The notes beneath the pieces are model-generated. The model saw only the letters and a program-made list of their open reading frames with translations. It searched no databases and was not told the origin of the DNA. Position numbers and translations under genes: made by a program. Of a stretch of DNA of 64,000 bases, positions 42,972 through 53,307 are shown piece by piece (position 1 is the first letter of the stretch; each line of letters begins with the position of its first letter). Location: the NCBI GenBank assembly GCA_013350335.1, contig CM023538.1, positions 47,858,201-47,922,200 of the forward strand. The letters run 5' to 3'. The DNA is from Chimonanthus salicifolius (lineage: Eukaryota > Streptophyta > Magnoliopsida > Laurales > Calycanthaceae).

Positions 42972-44081
42972 TCATTCTCGAACTCTTGCAAATATAAAGA
43001 AAAGCAATGAAACTCCAAAATCCCAATGCATAAGATATAGCAACACATGAGTAGAAAAATAGAGGATTGTCTGATATTGTTGATTCATCATTTTCTTTAC
43101 TTTGCTCAACTGACCGTTTCGTTGGGGGATTGAGTTAACAATTTCTCTTGAGAGGTTGTCCACAGAGACCTGGATTACCTCCATAGATACTCTCGTCGAA
43201 TGTGTCAAATTGTCTATTGGAATATGGAATCATACCTGAAAGATTATTAAAAGCAACATTGAATGCAGAAAGGAAATGGAGTTGAGTTAGGAAATGGAGT
43301 TGAGTTAATTCCATGGGTATATGACCTGTTAGTTTGATGTTGGAGAGATCCAAGCTTTCTATATTCTACAAGTAATGAAAAGTTTTTGGGATATCAACAG
43401 TTAAAAGGTTGTGAGACAAGTTCAAAGATCTTATCTCCTTCAAATATCCAATCTCCTGAGGAATTTCACCCATCAACTTATTTGAAGCGAAATCAATTCC
43501 GATCATTAAAAGAAGTGGCGTGCCTTCATAAGTGAGTTTTCTTCCTGTAATTGTAAAGGTGGTTCTTAAACCTAAGTTGTTGCATTTGACACAACTCAGT
43601 AGGAATATGCTCATCAAATTTATTTCCACCCAAAAGAAGTGATGTAAGATTTGAAAGTGTAGACAACCAACTTGGTACAATACCAGTAAATGTATTCTCC
43701 CTTATATCAAGCACATGTAAAGAAGAAATGTTGCTAGTCCTTGAAAGATCTTCATTTCAGTGAAGGCATTTTTGTCAAGCAACAAAACTTCCAACCTCGT
43801 CAAATTGGAGTATGATGGTGTTGTATCAAAATGCAGACTATTATTTGATAAGCTTATGTATTCCAACGACACACTTTTCACAAACAACTCCATAGGTAAT
43901 TCTCCTAAAAATTCATTGCTAGAAAGGTCCAACACTTTCAAATTTGATGCCTCATTGTTGTGAGACTGGAAGTTGGTTATTCCTTATAATGCATTACCGG
44001 ACATGTCCAGATATGATAGCTGAAGAAGTAGCATGGATGGAAGAAGACCTTCAATCTTGTTTTCAGGGATGTCAAGGTAGT
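42972..44081 (-). pseudogene. RLP pseudogene, 3' block (C-terminal LRRs, cap, membrane region)
   Basis: The block continues directly across the right-hand insertion (SLYY | YLDIPENKIEG). It contains about seven LRRs in shifting frames, one in-frame TAA after MSGNAL, then the GNPGLCGQPLKRNC cap and a hydrophobic stretch (STHVLLYLMHWDFGVSLLFF) in another frame, likely the former membrane span. Confidence 0.82.
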
Positions 44082-44291
44082 TGTTGGAATATATTTGGAG
44101 TTCTAATATTAATAGACTTATTGTGTGATTATGAGTGTAAGTTGAGTTTACTTCTAATTAAGAGGTGTATTTGATTTATAGTTAGCTAAGAGTTATAGTT
44201 TGAGTGTGATAGCCCTAGGGTCAGCTAGAGGCTATAAATACATGTGATAGCGTAGAGATTTAATAATATACTCAGATTATTTCTTTCTACA
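44082..44291 (+). repeat. 5' LTR of the 2.9-kb element
   Basis: 210 bp with GGCTATAAATACATG (TATA-like) at about 44231 and TG..CA ends. TGGTATCAG at 44292–44300 is the primer-binding site. Confidence 0.85.
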
Positions 44292-46189
44292 TGGTATCAG
44301 TCAAAATTAGATTCTAGTGGGCCTTCAATAAACAATTTTTTTCTTCTCTCCCTATGCCAGAGGAGATTCATCGGCAGAGGGAGGGAGGGAGAAACATTCC
44401 GCTGTTGTTTCGGTTAGAGATCAGACACTTCCAAAGCTCCTGTTCTCTTTGCAGCCTTTTTCTTGTGGTCGCCTGCAGATGTTGTGCAGCCGGTCTCTGT
44501 GGTTTTGACAAACAAGAGAATTGGGTGATGTTATAATTCTTCTCTCCCCCTATTTTAGATCTAAGATCTTTTGCTACTGTTGTTAACCCTTTGCACTGTT
44601 CCTGTTGTCTCTTTCCGTCCAACAACACTGCTGATCTCTGCCGTGAATCAGCAAGAAACCCTCTTATTCTTCTCGCCGCGTGTTTTTTTTTTTTTTTCAA
44701 ATTTGCGATCACCGTTTGAAGTTCAAGCTTCTATTTGGACGGTTTTAGCAGCACCTCTATGCTTTGAACTGAGCACTGCCCTTGATCCAATGTTGTTTGG
44801 TGTTGCTACTTTTATTGGCGTAGTTGGGCTTACTGTCGCTGTTTTTTGTTCTAATAGTCCTTCAGGCTAAATTGTTCTCAGGTCATACAAGAAATTCGGA
44901 TGGGACTATCTTGTTGGAAATGTTATTCCTCTCAAAATTGGAGATCAAGTCCCTATTGAAGCCAGATTTTGCTGGGCATTTTTCAGATATTGTTGTTCGC
45001 ATCGTGCTTCCATCTATCTTGTTAAAACTGCTTGCAATTATGTCAAGGCCAGTGGTGCTTGTTTTTCTGCCAGTGATGCTCATAACCACATCGTAGTTTG
45101 AATGGAAACAACCAATTGTGAATGAAGTGGATTCAAATCCGAGTATTTAGCAGAATCAACAGCAGATTTCAAGATGGAAATAATTTGTGAAAGAAATAAT
45201 AATCTTATCTCAAGAAAAGAACATTCAAAGACTCAAGGCAATTGTGCACAATGTTCAAGAACAGGTGACCCAATGTTGAGGCAGCAATACTACAACTGGT
45301 GCCAATTCTAACTCTTAAACTGTTCAGATCGTGTTTCCAGATCCAGATCTAATCTGAGAAGGCATCCTTGGTTGCTGCAAGCTTAAGGCTATGTCTTGTT
45401 TTGTTTTAGGCACGGGGTTGACTTGAGACTTTGGGAAGCATATTCCCATGGGCGATTCTATGCGGTCTTTTTATCAGCCTTTATTTGGGTAGCAGGTTTC
45501 GACCAAGTGTTGATTCAAAATCACTTTTTAAAGAGGGGCATGGTTATTGGCTGCTGCTTTTGCCTCCAAGATGCGGAGGTGTCGTGCATCATTCATTTTT
45601 GTATTCAGAAAACTCTTCTAAAGGACAACAAAATATAGGACGGAGTCTCCTTACCTCAGTAGCCACCTATGTGCCTGGGATAATGCTTTATTGCAAAGCA
45701 CTGGATCATTGTGTGCTCCAGTGGAACCAGATGCAGTGCCATCCACAGCTGCTAACAAAGAAGATCAACATGAATCTGCTCCACAATTAATCAACACCAT
45801 AATTGGTGAACTTGCCTGTGTTTTTTGTTGTTTCTTCTCGTCACGATGTGTGCTAAGAAGAAAGGGGGAGAGAAAATATGAGATTTGTCTTGTCGTCTGG
45901 CAATCTGCAACTTAGTGTTTTTGTTGTTTCTTCTCGCCACGACCGGTGAGATCTGTGCCAAGAAGAAAGGGAGAGAGCTGAAGAAAGGGACACAAATTGC
46001 CCTTCTGCTCCTACTTAGCTGCCTTTTGAGCAGCCTTGTTTCGTTTCTCCAATATAAGACGGCCTCTTTAGCCGAAGAAAGGGACACAACCTGCCCTTCG
46101 TTCGAGCACGTCTTGTTTTGTCGTTTCTCGAAAATGATACGGCATTTTGGACACATGTCCATATGTTGTGGAATTCATCCACTTATTTA

Positions 46190-46470
46190 TTTGGACTCTG
46201 ATTCGTTCTCACTTTTGCTGGCCTTTCATGGTTACAACCCTTTTGCTGACCTTTCATAGCTACAGCCTTTGCTGGCCTTTATGGTTACAGCCTTTGCTGG
46301 CCTTTATGGTTACAGTCTTTGTTGGCCTTTTATGAATACAGCCTTATTTGTCGGCCTTTCATGGCTGTAGCCTTATTTGTCGGCCTTTCATGGTTACAGC
46401 CTTATTTGTTGGCCTTTCATGGCTACAGCCTTTGGTGGCCCTTCATGGCTTCAGCCTCTTTGCTTGCCTT
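46190..46470. repeat. Minisatellite, ~22–29-bp units
   Basis: About ten imperfect units of the form GGCCTTTCATGGCTACAGCC, with TTTGCT or TTATTTGTC linkers, run just before the 3' LTR. Unit length varies through the linkers. The array lies in the non-coding interior of the 2.9-kb LTR element. Confidence 0.85.
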
Positions 46471-46814
46471 TTCGATTTGATTGATCGATGTGATGACTTC
46501 ATCCTTTTTTGACATTTATTATGCCCTTGTTTTGCAGGTCATTCATTGCCGGTGTTTATCACATATTGCGATCATCATTTTTGTCGGACAACTGTCTTAC
46601 GTCCACTACCGTCGTCCGTGCCAAGTTCTGCATGTTTCAGGTCGCCATCTGTCATTTTCCAGCCAATCAACGCTGTCTCTTCAACAAATTTTGCAACCAA
46701 TCATTTTGTTGCCAACAAATCTTCATGGCCAATCGGTTGCCACTTTTGCAGTTCACCTGCCGATTCTTCATGTTCCAAACTTCGCGTTCATCCACGCTTC
46801 AGCTTGCGAGGGCA

Positions 46815-47025
46815 TGTTGGAATACATTTAGAGTTCTAATATTAATAGAATTATTGTGTGATTAGGAGTTTAAGTTGGGTTTACCTCTAATTAATAGGTG
46901 TATTTGATTTATAATTAGTTAAGAGTTACAGTTTGAGTGTGATAATCCTAGGGTCGGCTAGAGGCGATAAATACATGTAATAGCATAGGGATTTAATATA
47001 ATACACAGATTATTACTTTTCTGCA
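46815..47025 (+). repeat. 3' LTR of the 2.9-kb element
   Basis: Matches 44082–44291 along its length with scattered substitutions (for example GGCGATAAATACATG for GGCTATAAATACATG). Ends CTGCA, followed by ATAGT. Confidence 0.85.
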
Positions 47026-47298
47026 ATAGTAGAGACTAGTAGTATTTTCTGTCGAAGGAAGAGGGAAGGGACCGGTAAATAAATTGTCATTTAGTTTTAA
47101 GCATATCTCAGTAGTCCAGTCGAATATTAGCCAACTCAGAACGTAACCCCTAAGGTTAGCTCTTGATAATTCAAGATCTATCAATTGAGACTGATTGGTG
47201 AGGAAACTAGGAACAGAATCGCCACTCCTTGTATTGAGTTGACAATTTGAAATGTGTAGAGTGGAGAGTTGAAATGATGGAATCCATGTTGGGGATTC
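47026..47298 (-). pseudogene. RLP pseudogene, middle block
   Basis: Encodes ESPTWIPSFQLSTLHISNCQ, then LIDLELSRANLRGYV and LNDNLFTGPFPLPSTE, a typical run between two LRR blocks of receptor-like proteins. It joins the upstream block as QLET | ESPTW once the 2.5-kb insertion is discounted. Confidence 0.82.
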
Positions 47299-47303
47299 AG
47301 TTT

Positions 47304-49812
47304 TGTTGTGTTTTAAATTTAACTTGTAAACGCACGAACCATTAAATAATGTAGTGAATGAGTGCGAGGTCGAACCTAAGGGAAATTAACAAAATATATT
47401 TATGGAAATAAAAATAGTGCCATTAAAATAACGTGATCTAAGAAAATAAAATTTTGGGATTTAAGCTAAGTTAGATAATTTTTCTAAAACATAGAGTTAT
47501 AATCTTAATTTAACAAAATTCTAGATTTAGAAAAACTTGTCTTTAAATAATTATATAACTTTGGAATTCAAATAAAATACGAGATCTAATTTTATCGTAC
47601 AAATCAATGATTTATAGATTTAATTAAAATTGTGGAGTGAATTTAAACAACCTCAATCTAATTTAAAATGCAAAGTTAAAAAACAAATAAAACATTTCCA
47701 ATATTTCAAGAGTTTTTATGATTAAATAAAAGAATAAAATAAAAATAATAAATCATTTACATAGTTTACAATGGAGTCGAGACAAGTATCTAAGGTGGCA
47801 TGTTATCCAATTTAAAAATAAAATCATGGCCTAGACTATGAAATCCTCTAGAATTATTAAATGTAAATTCAAATTTATCATTTATTAAAAAAATTACGAT
47901 GTCCATTAAATTAGAATTTTTCAATTCAAGCCTTAGGCTTGGAGAGAAATTTACACTTGTCTCTCTAAATCTAAAAAAAAAACTGTTCTTAAAAAAAACC
48001 CTTAGACTGGGTCGATCAAGTTCCACCGATCCTAATATTGGTTCTACTTTTTATTGAAAAACTCTTAAAATAATATATTTCATAACATTCATAAAAAGAA
48101 TTAAATTAAAATTAAAACCATCATCATAGAATATCAAATAATTGGAATAACATACATCTAAATAAACTACCATAAATTTCATTAAAAAATTCATACACGT
48201 ATGTGACCATATGTGTCACAAGGTCTTAGCCGAAACCCTCTTTTCACCCGTTGTACATGATTCAACTCCCAACCTTCCAAAAAGACAAACGTGCATGCAA
48301 ATCCATAAAGAAATAGGTTCGGCCAGCCCTCTCTTCAATCAGCCAACGTGTCTTCTATTTTTGCTTTCAACCGGGTAAGGAAATCAGCATCCACTCTTCT
48401 TTCTTCTCTGTTATAAGGTGCAGGCTGGCAGCAGATCTTCTCTCAATTTCCTTTCTTTCTTCTCTTCTTACAGCAAACAGATCTGCTGAACTGCTGTTTT
48501 GCTCTAACGAAAATGTTAATCTTTACTTCTGGCTGAGAAGATGATGTTGTCCAGTTTGCTTGCTTAAACGCGGTTGTACAATGGCTGCAAAAGATCTCCC
48601 CTCTCTGCAGCTAATTGCCTTTGCTGTATTATTTTTTTAAAACTCTGTTAACATATTAATTGATTCAAACAGCAGAATAGTTCATGTACTGCTGTCCTTT
48701 TCTCAATGGATTTCAAATTGGCTGCCATGATGCTGCTGTAACTTTCTTCTCTATTTGTATCTTGTGGGTTCTTGAATCGATCCAGATTTGATTGTTGGCT
48801 GAGACGGCATTTCTGTCCCTTTTCCCACGGTTCTTCAATTCCAACAACCTTCCTTTGGCTTTTGAAGATTCCAAAAGCTTTGTCATATCCAACTTCTCAG
48901 ACTTGTCTGTAATAAAAAAATTCTTTTAAGTATCATATGAACCTCAACATAAGGTTATAAGAACAGTCCATTGTCCCTCACCAAAGAATCCACTTGACAA
49001 GAATTGTGTCTACTCGAACTCCAAGTTGTTTTCTTTGATGATGACATAGACAACTGGATACCCTTTTTGTTTTGTCCATGAATTCATGAACATAAATAAT
49101 TGGTTCACCATTTTCTTCCTGAAGAGCAGCCCCTAAATCTTCTGTCTTTATATTCGACCGAACATGATGCTTTATGTATGGAGCCAATGATCTCTGAAAA
49201 CATTATGCACCAAGGTAGTTTTGTAGCATCTGAATCACAGAAGTAAAAATTTCATCTATCACAAGCATGGTTTTGGTTGTATGCTTGGTCTTTTGATAGA
49301 TTATACAAATGAGATTTCTCTCCTCCGCTTGTTCTATTTGCAGTCCAACCGACCAAGAAACCCAAAGTCTCCTCTAGCTGATTCATGCTTTGTGTTTCCT
49401 TTGTTCTCTTGATGTAGTGACATCATCTCCACCATCTAATCTTTCATGGGTTTGCCAATGGGCATTGACTTTCATACTTTGGACTTCAAGATGGACTAAT
49501 GGGCCCATTGAAGATTTTGTAAAATTAACCACCATTCTAAAAAAAATAGAAAATATATTATTTTAATTCAAATTCTCATAATATATTTGAATTAAAATAA
49601 TTTACAATGAATTCCAAAATTAAGTGGTAAAATTACAAACTTTCCAAATTTGACATGTGGCCCACTTTCTCCAATTTTTATTTCAATTTCTTGTATTTTC
49701 CAGAATATTCTGCAAAGATCAAAAACACCATTAAACATATCTAATATTTACAAAATAAAGACTAATTAATCTAATATTAGTGGATAAAAAGGTAATTTCT
49801 CAGTGTTCATCA
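47304..49812 (-). mobile_element. LTR-type insertion (probably solo LTR), 2.5 kb, carrying a gene fragment
   Basis: The insertion has TG...CA ends (TGTTGTGTTTTAA at left, GTGTTCATCA at right) and perfect 5-bp flanks AGTTT at 47299–47303 and 49813–49817. It splits the RLP exactly inside a conserved LRR stretch. I found no internal repeat of the ends, primer site or pol, so it may be a solo LTR; strand is a guess. Within it lies a fragment of an aminopeptidase M1-like gene (48770–49240). Confidence 0.7.
48770..49240 (-). pseudogene. Aminopeptidase M1-like fragment inside the insertion
   Basis: Minus-strand frames encode SVIQMLQNYLGA, a stop, then CFQRSLAPYIKHHVRSNIKT, EDLGAALQEENGEP. After a one-base shift come MNSWTKQ-like and KENNLEFE..FLSSGFFGEGQW residues, then KSEKLDM. 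This is the post-catalytic part of a plant M1 metallo-aminopeptidase (APM1 type), distal to the HExxH zinc site, which is absent. Two stops and a frameshift kill it. No intron is evident in the matched part. It looks like host sequence captured by the retroelement or a fragment it landed on. Confidence 0.65.
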
Positions 49813-49817
49813 AGTTT

Positions 49818-50164
49818 CTAACTGTAACAGGAGATTATTTGAGAAACTGACTTGATCAAGATCAGATAGGTTGGCCAAAGTGGAAAACTCCAACACCCCA
49901 TCAAAATTGTTGTATTCATGATAAATAAAAGTGACACTCAAGTGTCCAAGCCACAAAATGCTCCCATTGAAATTATTGTGGGACAAATCTAGACTTTCAA
50001 GAGAGTGCATATTGCTAATAGAAGGAGGAATCTTCCCACTCAGCAGATTACTGGATAGGTCTAGTGTGGTGAGGTAATCCATGTTGCCAATACATGGGGG
50101 AATTATACTTTCAAGTGCATTGCTGCTAAGGTACAAGAAAGAAAGTGCCCTCAATTCACAGAAC
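49818..50164 (-). pseudogene. RLP pseudogene, 5' block
   Basis: Begins at 50164 after a TTGCAAG acceptor-like site with FCELRALSFLYLSSNALES and continues LTTLDLSSNLLSGKIPPSIS, LESLDLSHNNFNGSI, VSFSNNLLLQLET, where the insertion starts. Upstream DNA to 51.6 kb shows no further LRR. Confidence 0.8.
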
Positions 50165-50204
50165 CTTGCAAAATAAATAAATTTCAATGAGCAATTATAC
50201 AATT

Positions 50205-51660
50205 ATACAATTAAATAAAGAACTACTAGCAAAAAATTTTAATGTTTGCAGAAAAACTATAAAATGTTTACTGTGAAATTTTATATGCAAAGTTCAAATT
50301 TTAAAATTCTCAATCGAAAGGAAAAGATTTATTTATAAGCTTGCCAAGAGACAAAAAATGAAATGAGAAACATCAATATCATAGGTTGTATCAAAGATGA
50401 AAATCAACATTTGTTGGTGTAAGATAAAAGAAACAAAATGAGAGGTGAAGAAAATCAACTTGCAAAAAGATCTAGAAATTTAAGTATATCTTTAATCTAT
50501 ATGGTCATAATTTTAATTTCTATAATAATTTATTTTAAATAAAAACCGGTATCAAATGCAAAATAAGCGGGCTTTAATCAGACGCCTTTAGTAAAATAAA
50601 GGGACTCAGGCTTTTGTTAGAGAAGCCCGTGAACACTTGTATAGAAAATCCAATTCTAAAATTCTAATGGTTGAGGTACTCTCGATTTTTATTCTTAGAG
50701 ACCCTTTATCTATAGTGGTGGATGGAGTCAAAAAGAAAAGAAAAAAACTCTATTTTTGAAACTTTTTTGCATAATATTTTCTTAAATATTAGGGTGTGTT
50801 TGACAACTGTTAGATTCTAAGTGTAATATTTTAAAAGTGTCAAATTATAATCTTATAGATAAAAATATTGTTAGAATGAAAAACTTATTGTTTGGAAATT
50901 CTTATAAAATTTAATAAATTGAAATATTATTGTCTAGATTGGAAATCATATCAAAATTATATTTTGTTGTTTAAAATTTTGATATATTTTCAGTTTTATT
51001 AAATTTTAACTAGATCTTTTACAAAAACTATATTATAGAAACAAAAATCGAACATTCAAATTTAGCCCAATCATTCTAATGAATTTGAGAACTTGAGAGC
51101 AATCATTCATTCCAGTTGAATAATTAAAATTAATCTACATTCATTTAATAGAAATTGAAAAAATGTTGAACAAATATTTAAAGAAGTGAGTTTTTGTTTT
51201 TTATTACTATTCCAAAAAAATTGGTATAAATTATTTCCAAATTTGATAATTACTAGACTTAAATAAAATATCTAAAAATCTACAATTTTTACCGTTCATG
51301 TTCATCCTTTTAGGCCAAAATAAAAACTAAAGTATTTTAGAGTAAATATATAAATATAGACCTTGTCCAAATTTAAATTGCACCAACTCGAACAAAAACT
51401 GAAAAATTTTAGAAAGAAAATTTTCAATTTTAGTCCATTGTTTTAGAAATTTAGCTATAATATTTAAATAGAAACTAAAAAAAACACTGAATAAAATCCA
51501 AATTCAAGCCACGTTCACAGAAATTAAAATTTTGAAAAGTTTGAGAGAATATATCTAAGATGCAGCTCATTAGTAAAAAGTTTCTACAAATTTCTCTATT
51601 CTTAAGAAATACAAAAGTTATAAAAAAATAAATAAAAAGAAAATCATAAAACGACATTTC
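50205..51660. other. AT-rich non-coding DNA
   Basis: No coding domain, RNA gene or bounded repeat seen. If the RLP had a first exon, it should be here or further right, but nothing recognisable remains. Confidence 0.45.
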
Positions 51661-51677
51661 AAAGTAATAGTGTCATT

Positions 51678-51867
51678 TTTCTTTTATGAATAAGGTGTTG
51701 AGGCCTCTTGGGGAACACAACAAATCTTTAGGGCATGTGAAAGCCTCTCTACCTATACACTAGATAACTCCATAGAGATTAGCCCTTTGGGGTGTAGGTG
51801 GGAATCGAAATGAGAACTCTTGCTTCCATAGGCAAATTCTTGATCATCACTCTAACTCCTTTAGGTT
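51678..51867 (-). mobile_element. SINE-like insertion, 190 bp, with long target duplication
   Basis: The flanks AAGTAATAGTGTCATT (51662–51677) and AAGTAACAGTGTCACT (51868–51883) match at 14 of 16 bases, a SINE-length target duplication. Read on the minus strand, the element starts CTTAACC.., contains TTTCGATTCCCACC, close to a pol III B box (GGTTCGANTCC), and ends in an A-rich tail (ATAAAAGAAAA). The A box is not clear. This supports a tRNA-related SINE. Confidence 0.6.
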
Positions 51868-52317
51868 AAGTAACAGTGTCACTTGCCAGGGGGCGAAAGA
51901 AAGAGATTGCTAGAAATAGAGAGAGAGAGAGAGAGGAACAATGAGGAGTGAGTGAGATGTGGGGCAGACAAAGAATGGATGGAGGGACAAAGAATGGATG
52001 GAGGGCGCAAGTAGGAGAGAAGACCAAATTTGCACTTCTCAAGCGTCCAAGCTGGTGGTTTCTCGCGTTATTTTGAGTTTTTCTTTTTCCTTTTTTCTTT
52101 AACCAAGCAACCCATATTGAAAGCGGTTGATTTTGTTTGTTCAAAATATTTGATCTCGTAAAATATTATAAGACCCTTCACTGTCAAAGTATTTTTATGC
52201 ATTTTTATTACTTTTAGGTTGTGACTTGACAATCTTTTGCAATTTAACCTGATATTACCTTCTTTTTATTTATCTATTTTTTTATGAAACTTTCCTATTC
52301 TCATATATATAAATATT

Positions 52318-52481
52318 TTGGATTTATGTGTGGGAAACTCAGACACAGTTCTACTAAAACCCCCATGAGTAAGCCCACTGCCCTTAAGGCACACCAAAGT
52401 TAGGTCATGTGGGCTCGAACCCACAACCTCCTGCTTCCTGAAAGGAGAGACAACCAATTGAGCTACACCCATGTGAGTCTC
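52318..52481 (-). mobile_element. tRNA-derived SINE, 164 bp
   Basis: On the minus strand a tRNA-like head has a perfect A box TAGCTCAATTGG (about 52464–52453) and B box GGTTCGAGCCC (about 52421–52411), followed by a tRNA-unrelated body. AAATATT occurs at both edges (52311–52317 and 52482–52488), a likely 7-bp target duplication. The acceptor and anticodon arms do not fold as a working tRNA, which argues against a tRNA gene. Confidence 0.75.
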
Positions 52482-52499
52482 AAATATTATTTACATGGG

Positions 52500-53300
52500 A
52501 ATGGTAAAAATAATTTTTTCCTACTTTTAGATATTTTGTTCATATTTTTCTTATTCTTTGTGCTTTTATGAAAATTGTGAGTTAAATCTATTTATATCAT
52601 CAATTTCAATCCTAAAATTTCTTTTTTATTGCCGCCATTTTGTACAAAATTTTAAAACTATATAAATTATCATAATGGAGGATAAATAGATGAATATTAT
52701 TTATTTGATAGACACTAAAGGTAAATATTTCCATATATGAAAAATGATCAGTCTCACATGTAATAAAGTGCTTTTATGATGAAAGCTTTATATGAAGTCT
52801 ACATATGATCATGGAGTTGATGGATATGATGTTGGGTTGTGGCTCGAATTGATTGGTGTAGAGGCCCACAACAATTGGGCTCTAGGAAAGCTACGCAGTC
52901 ATGCTGATTTGGATAATTGCTATGTGAATGAATGAGAGGGATATTAGGAGAATAATCAGGACTCTTCTACGTGTCTAACATATCCTATGTATTTTGAAAA
53001 TAGCATGTAACCAACAAGTGCTTGAGGTACTTTTCCATTGTGGGCAGCCAGGAAAGTTGGGCCTGGATTCCTACAGTTTATCAATGGCAATTTCTATATG
53101 CAACTTTGTTAAGTTGCTAAAGCCAAAGGACATGGTACTATGGCTAAGTTTGGCAATTGCTTAAGTACATGGGTCGATTCTCTACTATATAAGGAGGGAA
53201 TGTATACACGACATTCATGTAGAGAGAACACGACAGGAAGATGTAGCAGAGTGGGTTGGTGCGTGGTGAAGGGCCTGTGGCGATACATATGGAGATGGCA
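52500..53300. other. Non-coding, possible gypsy LTR part
   Basis: Around 53170–53260 a CTACTATATAAGGAGG box and GTAGAGAGAAC sequence look like the promoter part of an LTR lying just before the decayed gypsy pol. No LTR pair was found. Confidence 0.35.
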
Positions 53301-53307
53301 TCATGTG

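Larger units (their letters stand above)
44082..47025 (+). mobile_element. Non-autonomous LTR retrotransposon, 2.9 kb, in the RLP
   Basis: Direct repeats 44082–44291 and 46815–47025 (about 210 bp) both start TGTTGGAATA and end CTACA/CTGCA. GTAGT before and ATAGT after give a near-perfect 5-bp target duplication. The 5' LTR is followed at once by TGGTATCAG, the initiator-tRNA primer site. The 2.5-kb interior has no gag or pol that I recognise and includes a minisatellite (46190–46470). It is a large-type TRIM or small LARD. The LTRs differ at about 20 positions, so the insertion is old. Confidence 0.85.
42972..50164 (-). pseudogene. LRR receptor-like protein pseudogene split by two LTR-type insertions
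   Basis: Three minus-strand blocks (50164–49818, 47298–47026, 44081–42972) form one ordered receptor-like protein. The first block starts after an apparent acceptor and encodes LRRs (LSFLYLSSNALESIIPPCIG, LTTLDLSSNLLSGKIPPSIS). The second carries FQLSTLHISNCQLNTRSGDS. The third carries YLDIPENKIEGLLPSMLLLQ, LDLSSNEFLGELPMELF, FASNKLMGEIPQEIGYLKEI and the C-terminal NNLSGMIPYSNRQFDTFDES...GNPGLCGQPL motif before the membrane region. There is no kinase. Such proteins sit in the plasma membrane and sense ligands with co-receptor kinases in defence or development. Stops and frameshifts inside the LRRs, besides the two insertions, show the gene is dead. The 5' exon with the signal peptide was not found. 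Confidence 0.85.

Noticed and set aside
46190..46470. CRISPR-like array
   Set aside because: Units are contiguous and imperfect with no unique spacers, and the DNA is plant nuclear.
46481..46865. Protein-coding gene in three overlapping plus-strand frames
   Set aside because: No domain or codon bias; all frames lie in the non-coding interior of the 2.9-kb LTR element.
52411..52475. Functional tRNA gene on the minus strand
   Set aside because: A and B boxes are good, but acceptor-stem ends do not pair and the anticodon arm is malformed. The flanking AAATATT repeats and extra body fit a SINE.
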